Assembly (NCBI GenBank): GCA_016776905.1
Contig: JADHSM010000002.1
Coordinates: forward strand, 1-64,000
From: Planctomycetota bacterium
Lineage (GTDB): Bacteria > Planctomycetota > UBA8108 > UBA1146
Direction: 5' to 3'
DNA length: 64,000 nucleotides
Shown here: positions 18,261-27,659 of the stretch, piece by piece
Position numbering within the stretch: position 1 is the first letter of the stretch
How the letters are laid out: every line of letters starts with the position of its first letter
The notes under the pieces: model-generated
Told to the model about the DNA's origin: nothing
Seen by the model: the letters and a program-made list of their open reading frames with translations, nothing else
The model's database searches: none
Position numbers and translations under genes: made by a program

Positions 18261-19051
18261 GTTCCCTCAGTATCTTTGTAAATTTTTGCAAACATCTTTC
18301 TTGATACAAATCCAATCTGCCCTCTGGGGACAAACCTCAACATTTGAAACAATATGTTATTGAGGACCCCGGGGATAACAGTGGCTTTCCTTTTCAGGAC
18401 TCCCCTCACGGCGACTTTCGCTACTTTACCTGCGCCCATCTGCCCAGATCGAATATGGTCCTCTGATATGCCAGCACTGGTAAAGAATGAAGTTCGGGTC
18501 ACTCCAGGAGCCAGAAGAGTCACACGAACCCCAGTGCCTTCTAACTCCCACCGAAGTGTCTCAGAAAATCGATTTACGAATCCTTTTGTGGCGCTGTAAG
18601 TCGTCATTCCAGGGCCTCCGACAAAACCAATCATCGACCCCACAAATAATATGAAACCTTTTCCCCGCTTTTTCATCGGATCCAGCAAGTGGTGAGTCAA
18701 CTGCATCACTGATTGGCAATTGAGGTAAATCATATCTTCCTGATCTGCACAGGACGATTCTGAAAACCCTCCCCCTAACCCCACTCCTGCATTATTTACG
18801 AGACCGTCGATTTCGAGATGCGAGATGCTCTGCAATAGCGACTCTACACCCTTCTTCGAAGACAAATCTGCGCATACTAATTCACAGGGAACCGAACATT
18901 GATCTCTGGTTCTCTCCAGTCTTTTCATATCTCTTCCAGAAAGAACAAGAGTCCCTGCCCCTGCAGCTGCAAGTTCCTTCGCAAGCTCTGCACCTATTCC
19001 GTCACTTGCACCGGTGACGAGAATTGTCATTCCATCGAGGAAACCCGACAT
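18251..19051 (-). CDS. Short-chain dehydrogenase/reductase (classical SDR)
   Basis: 266 residues. Cofactor motif 'TGASDGIG' (13-20), 'NNAG' (86-89), catalytic Ser139, Tyr152 and Lys156 ('YSATK'). Short-chain ketone/alcohol oxidoreductase of unknown substrate. A hydrophobic, basic C-terminal region (about 225-260) could contact membrane, as in SDRs acting on lipids. ATG 19051 has AGGAG seven bases upstream. The stop lies inside a tandem 15-bp repeat. Confidence 0.88.
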   Translation of the reverse strand: MSGFLDGMTILVTGASDGIGAELAKELAAAGAGTLVLSGRDMKRLERTRDQCSVPCELVCADLSSKKGVESLLQSISHLEIDGLVNNAGVGLGGGFSESSCADQEDMIYLNCQSVMQLTHHLLDPMKKRGKGFILFVGSMIGFVGGPGMTTYSATKGFVNRFSETLRWELEGTGVRVTLLAPGVTRTSFFTSAGISEDHIRSGQMGAGKVAKVAVRGVLKRKATVIPGVLNNILFQMLRFVPRGQIGFVSRKMFAKIYKDTEGTSN

Positions 19052-19282
19052 ACTTTAACTCCTGGGGCTCGAGCCCTTGTTCGCTGACCTGAAGACGACC
19101 GAATCAGTGCCACTCACCTGTTTTACTGTCCTGAAAAACTTTTGGGAATCGACGAGTTCCTCAACAGATCTCATAGGAATGGTCTTGAGAGACTCTTATA
19201 GGCTAATCCGACGGCTCACTTGACATTTTTTCGCATTCGGACGAATCTGTAGTACCGCTAGAGAAAGGAGAAAAACGCCCGG

Positions 19283-19987
19283 ATGCTCGATCTCGATTCA
19301 AATATCCCTGCCATCTTCTCTTCTCTGCCCCTCCCTCAGTGCCTATTCATCCTACCTGAATGGCTTGACGGTTCCAGAGCGGCGGACAATCTATCCCGCT
19401 TCTGGATTCAATCCAACTGGATCGACGTCGTTATTATTCTTGGAATGCTCGCAGGACTCTTCACTGGTGCAGGACTTGGATTTTATCGATCGACAGCTCT
19501 TCTCTTTGGCTCAACATTGGGTGCATTACTCTCCATGGAGTTTTCTATTCCATTATCCATGAGTGAAACTTTTGCCACTGTCAGATTAGAACTCGGCCCT
19601 CTCGGGGCTCAGATCTTGTCGGGGTTAACGATTTTCATCTGCTGTATAGCCTTAACGATGCTCGTTACATTTTTCTTCAGAAGTTTCTTCGACAGAACGC
19701 TATTGGCATGCGATTCGATACTGGGAGCTCTCATGGGGGGCGGCATGGCAGCGCTTCTCTTCGGGCTTTTAATGCTCGGAATTTTTCAATGGCCCGACGG
19801 TAGGATTCACACACCCATTAAATCTTCCATCATTGGAGTCCCACTCGCAGAGGCCACCGGGAAATTGGACCGCTTTTTCCCTGGAGAATTCAGAGATCGA
19901 TTTCAGATTTCCCTAGAGGACTGCCTCGTAGACGAGATCAATATCGTCCCTGCCTCGTCACGGATAAAGACTTCACAACCGAGATAA
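19283..19987 (+). CDS. CvpA-like integral membrane protein
   Basis: 234 residues with about four membrane segments (approximately 47-70, 72-92, 108-135, 150-172). 'WIDVVIILGMLAGLFTGAGLGF' (start 'WIDVVIILGM') resembles the N-terminus of CvpA/colicin V production family proteins. The N-terminal 45 residues are unusual for the family. The C-terminal part is soluble with an acidic tail. ATG 19283 has GGAG 12 bases upstream, longer than ideal. Function unclear. Confidence 0.6.
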   Translation: MLDLDSNIPAIFSSLPLPQCLFILPEWLDGSRAADNLSRFWIQSNWIDVVIILGMLAGLFTGAGLGFYRSTALLFGSTLGALLSMEFSIPLSMSETFATVRLELGPLGAQILSGLTIFICCIALTMLVTFFFRSFFDRTLLACDSILGALMGGGMAALLFGLLMLGIFQWPDGRIHTPIKSSIIGVPLAEATGKLDRFFPGEFRDRFQISLEDCLVDEINIVPASSRIKTSQPR

Positions 19988-20054
19988 TCGGACATTTATC
20001 TTCGACTCATACCCGTCTATAGTATCTATCCCTCGTGCCTAGGGAGAAGCATTC

Positions 20055-21923
20055 ATGAGTTCAAAAAAAATAGGGAGAGCCTTTATTTCAGGCTTCCCAT
20101 ACATCTCAGCAATAAAGATAAGTCCGTTTCATGGCTGCCTGTTGATCTGCCTTATTGGGTTGATCCTATCTCCCATGAATTTGAGTTCACAAACTCCCCT
20201 ACCCCCGGCTTCTTCAGGATCTTCCTCTGAAGATTCTGTTCGTAAGGCTCTTTCGGAGATCTACGAAAAGTACTGGGAGTTTAAATTAGAGACGTCCCCA
20301 TCTCTGTCTGCAGAGTATGGAAACAAAGACGCAGAATTTCATCTTGCTGAGTCAGGCGTCGCCACCATCGATCGTGATCTAAAGATTTACTTCGAACTTC
20401 AAACCGGCATCTACGCACTCGACTTGAATGTCCTTCCCGCTTCAGAACAACAACAGGCAAAAATGTTGCTGATGATTTTAGAGGCAAAACTCGATGGGAT
20501 TAGAGTAGGAACCCATCTCACACCTATCAATCAAAGACGAGGCCCACAAATGTGGCTTCCAAGGCTTTCTTCTCAAATGAAATTTCTCAAGAAAAGAGAC
20601 TTCGAGGCGTACCTTTCGCGACTCCGGCAAGTCCCTCGATATATCTCTGGAATCAAAGAGATCCTAGAGAAAGCTGTAGCAGAAGGATTTCTTCCTCCAG
20701 CAGTAACTCTTCAAGGGGTGCTAGATCAATTTTCAGCCTGCACACAGCCCGAGGTAAAAGACTCTCTCTTCTATAATCCGTTTCGGATGATGCCTCCTGG
20801 AATGACCTCCGACGAATGGCAACTATTGTGTCAGCGAGCACAAACTGTCATCTCAGACGAAGTCGTCCCTGCTTTGAGCTCTCTCTCTCAATACCTTGAG
20901 GAATCTTATATTCCTCTCTGTCGAGACAGCTTCGGGGCTTATATGTTTCCAACAGGCTCTGATTACTATGGTCACTGCATTCGACAACACACCACAACAG
21001 GAAAGTCTGCCACTCAAATCCATCAGCTTGGATTGAGAGAAGTGGCACGCATACGAAGTCAGATGCAGGAGATCATTAAAGAAGTAGAATTCGATGGGGA
21101 CTTCGGGGCATTTGTTGCACACCTTCGTAACAGTCCAGAATTTTACCACCCCTCCTCTGAAGAATTACTCAAAGGATACCGGGATATCTGCAAGCGAGCC
21201 GATGCAAGACTCCCTGATCTGTTCGGGAAATTACCTCGAGCGCCTTATGGCGTTCGTGAGATTCCTGCGCACGAAGCCCCTCGCGCAACAACGGCATATT
21301 ATATGTCCCCCCCCGCCGATGGATCTCAACCGGGCTGGTTTTACGCCAATACTTACGACTTGCGAAGCCGACCTATTTACGAGATGGAAGCATTGGCTCT
21401 CCACGAAGCTGTGCCAGGTCACCATCTGCAATTAGCTCTTCAAGGCGAATTAGAAGGTTTACCCAAGTGGCGAAAGACGACACACTTCACCGCATACATT
21501 GAAGGCTGGGGCCTCTACGCCGAATCTTTAGGTACACAGATGGGCTTCTACACGGATCCCTATTCCCGTTTCGGTAAGTTGTCATATGAAATGTGGCGAG
21601 CGCTGAGACTCGTTGTGGACACAGGAATTCATGAACTGGGGTGGTCGAGAGCCCAAGCGATACAAGTCATGAAAGAGAACTCTGCTCTGACAGAAAAGAA
21701 TATTGAAGCAGAAGTTGATCGATATATCGCATGGCCTGGACAAGCACTGGCATACAAGATCGGTGAATTAGAAATCCAGTCTCTGGTAAAGGAAGCCCGT
21801 GAAAGTCTGGGAGAGAATTTTGATATCAGAGGATTTCACGACCATATGTTGAAAGAAGGATCGATGCCGTTGCAAATCCTGAGAACTCGAATGGAATCTT
21901 GGGTAGAACAACAATCGCGTTAA
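20055..21923 (+). CDS. Secreted DUF885-family metallopeptidase-like protein
   Basis: 622 residues. N-terminal hydrophobic stretch (about 28-48) consistent with export or membrane anchoring. The zinc-site motif 'HEAVPGHH' falls near residue 450, with downstream Glu in 'YIEGWGLYAESLG' about 40 residues later, the DUF885 signature. A helical all-alpha domain fills the rest. Family members are annotated as putative carboxypeptidases or X-Pro peptidases. The substrate is unknown. ATG 20055 has AGGGAGAAG upstream. Confidence 0.87.
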   Translation: MSSKKIGRAFISGFPYISAIKISPFHGCLLICLIGLILSPMNLSSQTPLPPASSGSSSEDSVRKALSEIYEKYWEFKLETSPSLSAEYGNKDAEFHLAESGVATIDRDLKIYFELQTGIYALDLNVLPASEQQQAKMLLMILEAKLDGIRVGTHLTPINQRRGPQMWLPRLSSQMKFLKKRDFEAYLSRLRQVPRYISGIKEILEKAVAEGFLPPAVTLQGVLDQFSACTQPEVKDSLFYNPFRMMPPGMTSDEWQLLCQRAQTVISDEVVPALSSLSQYLEESYIPLCRDSFGAYMFPTGSDYYGHCIRQHTTTGKSATQIHQLGLREVARIRSQMQEIIKEVEFDGDFGAFVAHLRNSPEFYHPSSEELLKGYRDICKRADARLPDLFGKLPRAPYGVREIPAHEAPRATTAYYMSPPADGSQPGWFYANTYDLRSRPIYEMEALALHEAVPGHHLQLALQGELEGLPKWRKTTHFTAYIEGWGLYAESLGTQMGFYTDPYSRFGKLSYEMWRALRLVVDTGIHELGWSRAQAIQVMKENSALTEKNIEAEVDRYIAWPGQALAYKIGELEIQSLVKEARESLGENFDIRGFHDHMLKEGSMPLQILRTRMESWVEQQSR

Positions 21924-21944
21924 AATAAAGGGTCTCCGCTGGGA

Positions 21945-22619
21945 TCACCTCTGGAATGAGAGAGAACTCCCCGAGTGATCAGGTCCCAGCGACAGAAGAA
22001 ATTCTACCGCTTCCCTGCCCCAATCACTGGGTTCCACTGCCATGGAGGCGTCCTTTTCGCCAAAAGCTCGCTTCAACATTTCTGTATGAACCACACCTGG
22101 AGAAAGAGCGACAGCAGCTAAGCCTCCAGGAAGCTCTTGAGCAATCGAGCCCATCAGTCCTTCAATAGCAAACTTAGAGGCGCAGTAAGGTGCCACCTCG
22201 GGTGACGTACTTCGACCCCACCCAGAAGATAGGGCCACCAAAGTGCCGCGGCCTCTCTCTATCATGCCGGGAGTGAAGGCTTTAAGAGTCTGGAAAACTC
22301 CCTTCACATTGACATCGACAACATCTGAGAACTCTTTATTGGAGACCTTCCAGAATGGCGCGCGAACATTGAGCGTACCAGCATTGGCAATTACCAGATC
22401 CGCCTCAAATTGATCTGCTTCGAGATCTCGGACCCAGTCCTCGAGCCCGTCACCATCGCAAACATCGAGAGGCCTAAATCGAGGGGCAGGTCCTAGTTCA
22501 GCGACAGCATTCGAACTTCTCGCACAGCCTGCGACCGCGATGCCTCGCTCCTGAAATGCTTCGACGAGAGCACGCCCGATTCCACGACTACAACCCGTGA
22601 CCACCACCTGCCGAGCCAC
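21945..22619 (-). CDS. Short-chain dehydrogenase/reductase
   Basis: 224 residues. 'TGCSRGIG' (8-15), 'ANAG' (78-81), Ser131/132, Tyr145 and Lys149 ('YCASK'). Compact classical SDR of unknown substrate. The GTG start shares one base with the miaE stop (TAGTG), so it is translated in the same operon as miaE and the molybdopterin oxidoreductase. It is unrelated in position to the other SDR at 18.3-19.1 kb and only moderately similar in sequence. Confidence 0.87.
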   Translation of the reverse strand: MARQVVVTGCSRGIGRALVEAFQERGIAVAGCARSSNAVAELGPAPRFRPLDVCDGDGLEDWVRDLEADQFEADLVIANAGTLNVRAPFWKVSNKEFSDVVDVNVKGVFQTLKAFTPGMIERGRGTLVALSSGWGRSTSPEVAPYCASKFAIEGLMGSIAQELPGGLAAVALSPGVVHTEMLKRAFGEKDASMAVEPSDWGREAVEFLLSLGPDHSGSSLSFQR

Positions 22620-23248
22620 TAATGCATCCTTGCTTCTATTGGCATCTCTGAAATCAGTTCAGCTTCAATCTCTGCTGCTTCACGAATTCTTCTCAATACG
22701 ACCTCTTCTGGACACACTTCCATGGCGAGGTCTCGGAATGACTCCCAGTGCCGACCTTCTGCATCTGCTAATCGTTGATAAAAATCGGAGAGGGTTCGCT
22801 CTTCCTCATTTCCTTCAGCCAATGCTTTCGACAAGACTCTAAATCGTTCGCATGAGCGTGCTTCAATAAACGCGTTCACAATCAGATGATCGCCCAGTCC
22901 GCCAATGCCCGATCCTTTTGCACAGAGTAATCCCCGCAACTTTTTCACATACGGATCCGGTAGAGGTGCCCCCAAAGAGACTCCTCTCTCTTTCAAAAGA
23001 TCTGTGACTTGACGAAAGTGCAACATCTCTTCCTGAACGAGTGCGACCATCGGTCGGTGTAGAAATTCATTCTCTGGAAATCGGGCCATCAATCCAAGGC
23101 CCGCGCTCGCAGCCTTGTATTCACACCAAGCATGATCGCGGAGAACTTCGTCTAAACGTGAGCAGGCTAACGGTGCCCACTCAGGGGAAGTCTCCACAAT
23201 AAGAGGAAGTCCCTCCAGCAGTGAAGTGGTCACGTCTTTACTCTCCAT
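22619..23248 (-). CDS. miaE: tRNA-(ms2io6A)-hydroxylase
   Basis: 209 residues, the usual MiaE size. A diiron, oxygen-dependent enzyme that hydroxylates the isopentenyl group of ms2i6A37 in tRNA. Ferritin-like helices carry the metal ligands: Glu in 'DHAWCEYKAAS', 'EEMLHF' (ExxH), 'EARSCERF' and 'DAEGRHWESF' (ExxH). ATG 23248 overlaps the end of the molybdopterin oxidoreductase gene by 11 bases. The combination of an O2-requiring tRNA enzyme with an anaerobic-type Mo enzyme in one operon is unexpected. Confidence 0.92.
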   Translation of the reverse strand: MESKDVTTSLLEGLPLIVETSPEWAPLACSRLDEVLRDHAWCEYKAASAGLGLMARFPENEFLHRPMVALVQEEMLHFRQVTDLLKERGVSLGAPLPDPYVKKLRGLLCAKGSGIGGLGDHLIVNAFIEARSCERFRVLSKALAEGNEEERTLSDFYQRLADAEGRHWESFRDLAMEVCPEEVVLRRIREAAEIEAELISEMPIEARMH

Positions 23249-26087
23249 CGTTCACTTTGAAATTATATGCTTCAGGATCCCGACTCAGTGGCCTTGGAAT
23301 TTCGCGAGGTCTACGGAGACCACCATTCTTATCTGGATCTGCGGGACGAGTCATCGCGATCCATTTACGATGGGCTTCTCGGGACTTTTCGGGACTCACG
23401 ACGATGTCTCCGTATTTATCAGTAGGACTCGCGACCCTCAATCGGACTCTTTGGTGCCAACAATGCATCCCACTGACAGGATCCGTCTGGACAGGGAAAG
23501 CCAGATTTTGATGAACACCGCTTTCATCCCACCAGCCACGCTCGCTATCAGGATCGTCACTCTTGAAAGGCTTAGGCCCTTCTTGACGACGCATACGAAT
23601 AGTGCCATCCGGCATGTCTTCGAACTTCACAGTGGCACTTCCCCAACGAGAGCCGGGACCATTTTCCTTACGCCATCTTCCCATATGATGAGAACAGGCG
23701 ATGACTCCCGGACGAATTCCATCTGTGATCCTTCCACGGTTCACAAAATGGCCTATTTCAGTCTCTACCCTGACCAGTTCTCCATCTTCAATACCATGGA
23801 GCTGAGCATCGTCGGGATGAATCCAAACTGGATTGGCATGAGAGATTTCCATCAGGTGTTTGGAATTTGCAGATCGAGAATGAATCATCGTCGGAAGTCT
23901 GAAAGTAGGAACCAATACGTAGATTCCCATCTTTGGATCGAGTTCCTCTGGACCAACATGACTCTGAGGAACACCCGGGAGAGCTTCTTCAGTAAATCCC
24001 CAATCCGCGAGGATTCCGGAGTAGATCTCCACCTTTTTGCTGGGCGTTGGAAAGCCCTGCCTGATCGCACCATCGACAGCCACACCTACGACCTTGCCTT
24101 CGACCGTTGCTAAGCCTGAACGCGGATCCACTACGGGTAATTCATCATCTTTGAGTTCAACTGCTTTTTCATGCAGGAGATATGCTTCACCGGGCAACTC
24201 ATGTGCTCCAACACGACTCATATACTCGAATGGAGACATATCATTCTCTGCCGCTTTTTCGGGGAGCCCAGGGACACTGTTCTCGAACATATGTCGATAT
24301 TGCTCCTCGACGGTCACCTTTTCACCCGGGCGATATGGGGATTCGAAATGCTTCCGGATTCCTCTGGAGCCATCTGGGTCGATCCGCCAAGAGAGCTCTA
24401 TCCAAAATTCGTCTTCTTCCCAAACTTCCCCCGGATTAAATCCGCGAGTGTCGCCACTGGGTTTCCCTTCCAATCGGGCTAACGCCCGAAAGATCGGCTG
24501 ACGAAAAGAGAGCCACCGTGCGGAATGGGTTTCTAGACTTTGAACATCATGCCGTTCCGTCGAATGCCCCATTGGCAACACAAGATCGGCATAATATGCG
24601 GTCTCATTCCATGTCGGGGTCATAGCAACATGGAGCCCGACCTTGTCTTCGTCGGAGAGCATTTTCATCCATGACATCCCATCTGGATAAGTCCAGACAG
24701 GATTGAAGACTCGAGTGAAGTACACCCCGATCTTGCCGACACCATCCTCTACCAGATGCGGTAACAGATGACTCATTTCATAGAATGAAGTAGGCCATTG
24801 CTTGGGCCAGATCAGTTCATTCCAACGCTTCCCGGGATCAGGAGTGGTAAAGAAGGCAGGCTTGAACTTGTTCCAACCTGCTGGAGAGGTTCCACCCTCT
24901 ACCCCCAAAGATCCTGTGAAGGCATTGAGAATCGCCAAAGCTCTGGCAATCTGCCAACCCCCGAGATTTCCACTCGCAGCACTTCGCCAACAGTGGGCAG
25001 CAATTCGGTTTCCAGCGCGAGAAATCTCATCTGCCAACTGGCGAACACTACCGGCTTCAAGACCCGAATACTGCTCAGCCTCTGCTGGAGTCCACTGTTT
25101 CAAGTGTTCACTAAAACGCTTCAAGAAAACATCTACGGAAGGTGTTTCTTCCGGATGCAACGCTTCCATATACCCACGCCAATCGACCCAGTTTTCGACA
25201 AAAGGAAGATCAATTCTTCCCTCATCGATCAGGATCCGAAGAGCCGCCAATAGAACAGCCCCCTCGGTTCCAGGTCGTGTCGGCAACCAAAGATCGGCTC
25301 GAGATGCCGTATTTGAAAGACGAGGATCCATGACGATGATACGCGCTCCACGTTCCTTCGCCTCCATGATCCGCTGTGCGTGAGGATTGAAGTAATGACC
25401 CGATTCCAAATGAGCACTCAATAATAGAATCAGTTGCGCATTGGCGTGGTCAGGTGCGGGTCGATCGTATCCCCATGTGAACTGATAACCCGCGCGAGCG
25501 CTGGCAGAGCAAACAGTGGTATGACTATTATGCCCATCGATCCCCCATGCCTGGATCACTCTTTCAACAGCGCCCTCATGACCGGGGCGTCCGACGTGAT
25601 ACATCACTTCGTCATGTTGATCCGAATCAAATTTTTCTTGTATCGATGAGGCGATTTGATCGAGAGCGGCATCCCAACTGATCGGTTCAAATTTTCCTTC
25701 TCCCCGGGGGCCCACGCGCCGCATAGGCTGAAGTATCCGCTCGGGGTCTTGAACCTGATTGAGAGTCGCCGGCCCCTTCGCACAGTTCCTCCCCCGACTT
25801 CCGGGGTGCAATGGATTACCTTCAATACGAAGTATTTCTCTGCTGTCTTTATCCACCGCGGCGAGTAATCCGCACGCGGCCTCACAATTGAAGCAAGTCG
25901 TAGGGACCATCGCCAAGCGACGAGGCTTTCTCTTGCTATCCAACTCCTCGACCTCGAGCCATTTTTCGAAAGGAGGATATCTGAGAAGACCCTCACCATA
26001 AGGCTTGGGCTCAGGCCACTTACGCTCACTGGGAACGAGGCCGACAAGCCCTGCCAGTTTTTCGATCCAGCTGATCTTGTCTTTCAT
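23238..26087 (-). CDS. Molybdopterin oxidoreductase, catalytic subunit (CISM type)
   Basis: 949 residues. N-terminal [4Fe-4S] site 'CFNCEAACG...C' (last Cys in 'GRNCAKG'). The molybdenum ligand is probably Cys in 'HTTVCSASARAGY'. The C-terminal dinucleotide-binding barrel starts near 770 ('MEISHANPVWIHPDDA'). There is no twin-arginine signal, so it should face the cytoplasm. ATG 26087 has TGAGGAG six to seven bases upstream and is preferred over the frame opening at 26168. Ten bases separate it from the upstream Fe-S/NrfD gene, its presumed electron-transfer and membrane partner. Substrate not assignable: polysulfide, nitrate, formate or other oxoanions are all possible for this superfamily. 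Confidence 0.9.
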   Translation of the reverse strand: MKDKISWIEKLAGLVGLVPSERKWPEPKPYGEGLLRYPPFEKWLEVEELDSKRKPRRLAMVPTTCFNCEAACGLLAAVDKDSREILRIEGNPLHPGSRGRNCAKGPATLNQVQDPERILQPMRRVGPRGEGKFEPISWDAALDQIASSIQEKFDSDQHDEVMYHVGRPGHEGAVERVIQAWGIDGHNSHTTVCSASARAGYQFTWGYDRPAPDHANAQLILLLSAHLESGHYFNPHAQRIMEAKERGARIIVMDPRLSNTASRADLWLPTRPGTEGAVLLAALRILIDEGRIDLPFVENWVDWRGYMEALHPEETPSVDVFLKRFSEHLKQWTPAEAEQYSGLEAGSVRQLADEISRAGNRIAAHCWRSAASGNLGGWQIARALAILNAFTGSLGVEGGTSPAGWNKFKPAFFTTPDPGKRWNELIWPKQWPTSFYEMSHLLPHLVEDGVGKIGVYFTRVFNPVWTYPDGMSWMKMLSDEDKVGLHVAMTPTWNETAYYADLVLPMGHSTERHDVQSLETHSARWLSFRQPIFRALARLEGKPSGDTRGFNPGEVWEEDEFWIELSWRIDPDGSRGIRKHFESPYRPGEKVTVEEQYRHMFENSVPGLPEKAAENDMSPFEYMSRVGAHELPGEAYLLHEKAVELKDDELPVVDPRSGLATVEGKVVGVAVDGAIRQGFPTPSKKVEIYSGILADWGFTEEALPGVPQSHVGPEELDPKMGIYVLVPTFRLPTMIHSRSANSKHLMEISHANPVWIHPDDAQLHGIEDGELVRVETEIGHFVNRGRITDGIRPGVIACSHHMGRWRKENGPGSRWGSATVKFEDMPDGTIRMRRQEGPKPFKSDDPDSERGWWDESGVHQNLAFPVQTDPVSGMHCWHQRVRLRVASPTDKYGDIVVSPEKSREAHRKWIAMTRPADPDKNGGLRRPREIPRPLSRDPEAYNFKVNDGE

Positions 26088-26097
26088 ATGAGACTCC

Positions 26098-27630
26098 TCA
26101 AGCCAAGGGGAGACGTTGGGGCGCCTCCACCCATAAATGTTCCCAAACCGCGATTCCAAGCAGTGCAAGAAGAGCTGGGACTGCCGCTAAACCCTTGTCG
26201 GAATCCAAAAACACGATCCATAGGATCGGTATGAGGCGACCGAGGCCCAAAGCACCGAGCCAATAAAGCCGTCCTCGATGCCCAACAAGAATCGACTTCG
26301 CCGCTCTACGGGCCGCTTCGGTTGAATGGCGACCATGAACATCCAAGAGAACGAACGGTGTTTCCAAGATGAGGAAGATCAGCAACCAACCTTTAAGTTC
26401 ACCTAACCCCGAGGGATCCAATAACCAAAGAGTTGCTGCCCCCGCCACGAATGCTTGTAACGTCAGATGCAAAGGAGAAAGGGCAGATTGCCAAAAGTCT
26501 CTGCCTTTGGCTTGGCCAAAGAGCCAACCCGAATACGCTGCGACAAAAGTGCCGAAGATTCCTCCAAAGATAAGGATGATCAATCCAGGCCACGAAGACA
26601 CGCTGCTCTTCAACAGAATTCCGAGTAGAAGAATCCCATTATAGACAGTGATCCCGTAGGCTCCCCTGACCAGCCACGAAGACCATTGGGGTCTCAGTAG
26701 AACCCAAAGAAACCTCTCCGGCTTCTTGAGATCGCCGACTAATAACGCTCCAGTGATGGCCATGAAAATCAGCGCAAGTAACCATGCGCTATCCAAAGCT
26801 CCATCGATGAGACTACGCCTCTCAAAAGGAAGGAGTAGTGCTGGCACCATGACGACTCCTGCAGCCACTGACTTTGTCCAAAGATATGCGCTGACCTTCC
26901 AACCCCAACTGAGCGCATGACGCTGTTGGATATCGTAGGATCTTGTCGGTGCTCCTCTTGCTGGCTCTGCAGGAATATCTGTTCGATCATCTGTTCCGTC
27001 AGTCTGACGTTCGCCCCAAAGAGTCCGCTGGGGTCTATGACTGGCCAACGGGTCGAGCGCTTCAACGTGCCCCTCAATGTAATGAATCTTTGGAAGAGTT
27101 CCTTTTTCGGGTTTTCTCACCATCGTCGGCTCGCCAGCAACAAGGCGTGCAATCCTGCTTTCAGGATTCGAGAGATCCCCTGTCACGATGGCTCCGGTGG
27201 GACAAACCACAGCACAGGCGGGTTCACGCCCGGCATCGACACGGTGCGAACAATAGTTGCACTTGGTCGCTGTCCCCGTCTCGGGGTGAATATCGATGGC
27301 ATCGTAGGGACACGCCTGCATGCAAGCTTTGCATCCGATACACCGAGCCGGATCGAAATCTACGATGGCATCTTTACGAACAGAAAGACTGGCTGTCGGA
27401 CAAATCTCAACACAGGGCGCATTTGCACAATGATTGCACCTCATGACGTGAAAAGATCGCTCAGCCTTGGGGTGGACCCCTTTTTCGAGGTATTGAACCC
27501 AGGTTTTATTAATTCCTACAGGATCGGAGTGCTCCGTTTTGCAGGCCACAGTGCATGCGTGACAACCGATACAACTGCGGTTATCGATCACAAATCCATA
27601 GGACGGGTCTTTGCGGGAATTCATACTCAT
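26098..27630 (-). CDS. Fusion of four-cluster ferredoxin subunit and NrfD/PsrC membrane subunit
   Basis: 510 residues from ATG 27630 (GTG 27651 would add seven). Residues ~1-160 hold four cysteine clusters: 'CIGCHACTVACK', 'CNHCANAPCVEICP', 'CIGCKACMQACP' and 'CNYCSHRV...CAVVCP', as in PsrB/NrfC subunits. A ~70-residue linker leads to about eight membrane segments with the NrfD signature 'GDLKKPERFLWVLLRPQWSS' (first part 'GDLKKPERF'). Normally these are separate polypeptides. Fusion makes a single quinone-to-Mo-enzyme electron wire. It is first in an operon with the molybdopterin subunit. Start codons of this and the divergent nuclease gene are only 9-29 bases apart. Confidence 0.9.
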   Translation of the reverse strand: MSMNSRKDPSYGFVIDNRSCIGCHACTVACKTEHSDPVGINKTWVQYLEKGVHPKAERSFHVMRCNHCANAPCVEICPTASLSVRKDAIVDFDPARCIGCKACMQACPYDAIDIHPETGTATKCNYCSHRVDAGREPACAVVCPTGAIVTGDLSNPESRIARLVAGEPTMVRKPEKGTLPKIHYIEGHVEALDPLASHRPQRTLWGERQTDGTDDRTDIPAEPARGAPTRSYDIQQRHALSWGWKVSAYLWTKSVAAGVVMVPALLLPFERRSLIDGALDSAWLLALIFMAITGALLVGDLKKPERFLWVLLRPQWSSWLVRGAYGITVYNGILLLGILLKSSVSSWPGLIILIFGGIFGTFVAAYSGWLFGQAKGRDFWQSALSPLHLTLQAFVAGAATLWLLDPSGLGELKGWLLIFLILETPFVLLDVHGRHSTEAARRAAKSILVGHRGRLYWLGALGLGRLIPILWIVFLDSDKGLAAVPALLALLGIAVWEHLWVEAPQRLPLA

Positions 27631-27659
27631 GAATCTACCCGTGTAGAGCACTCTCGGCC

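Noticed and set aside
23226-24113. 295-codon + strand ORF
   Set aside because: Antisense to the molybdopterin oxidoreductase, with no family features and no ribosome site.
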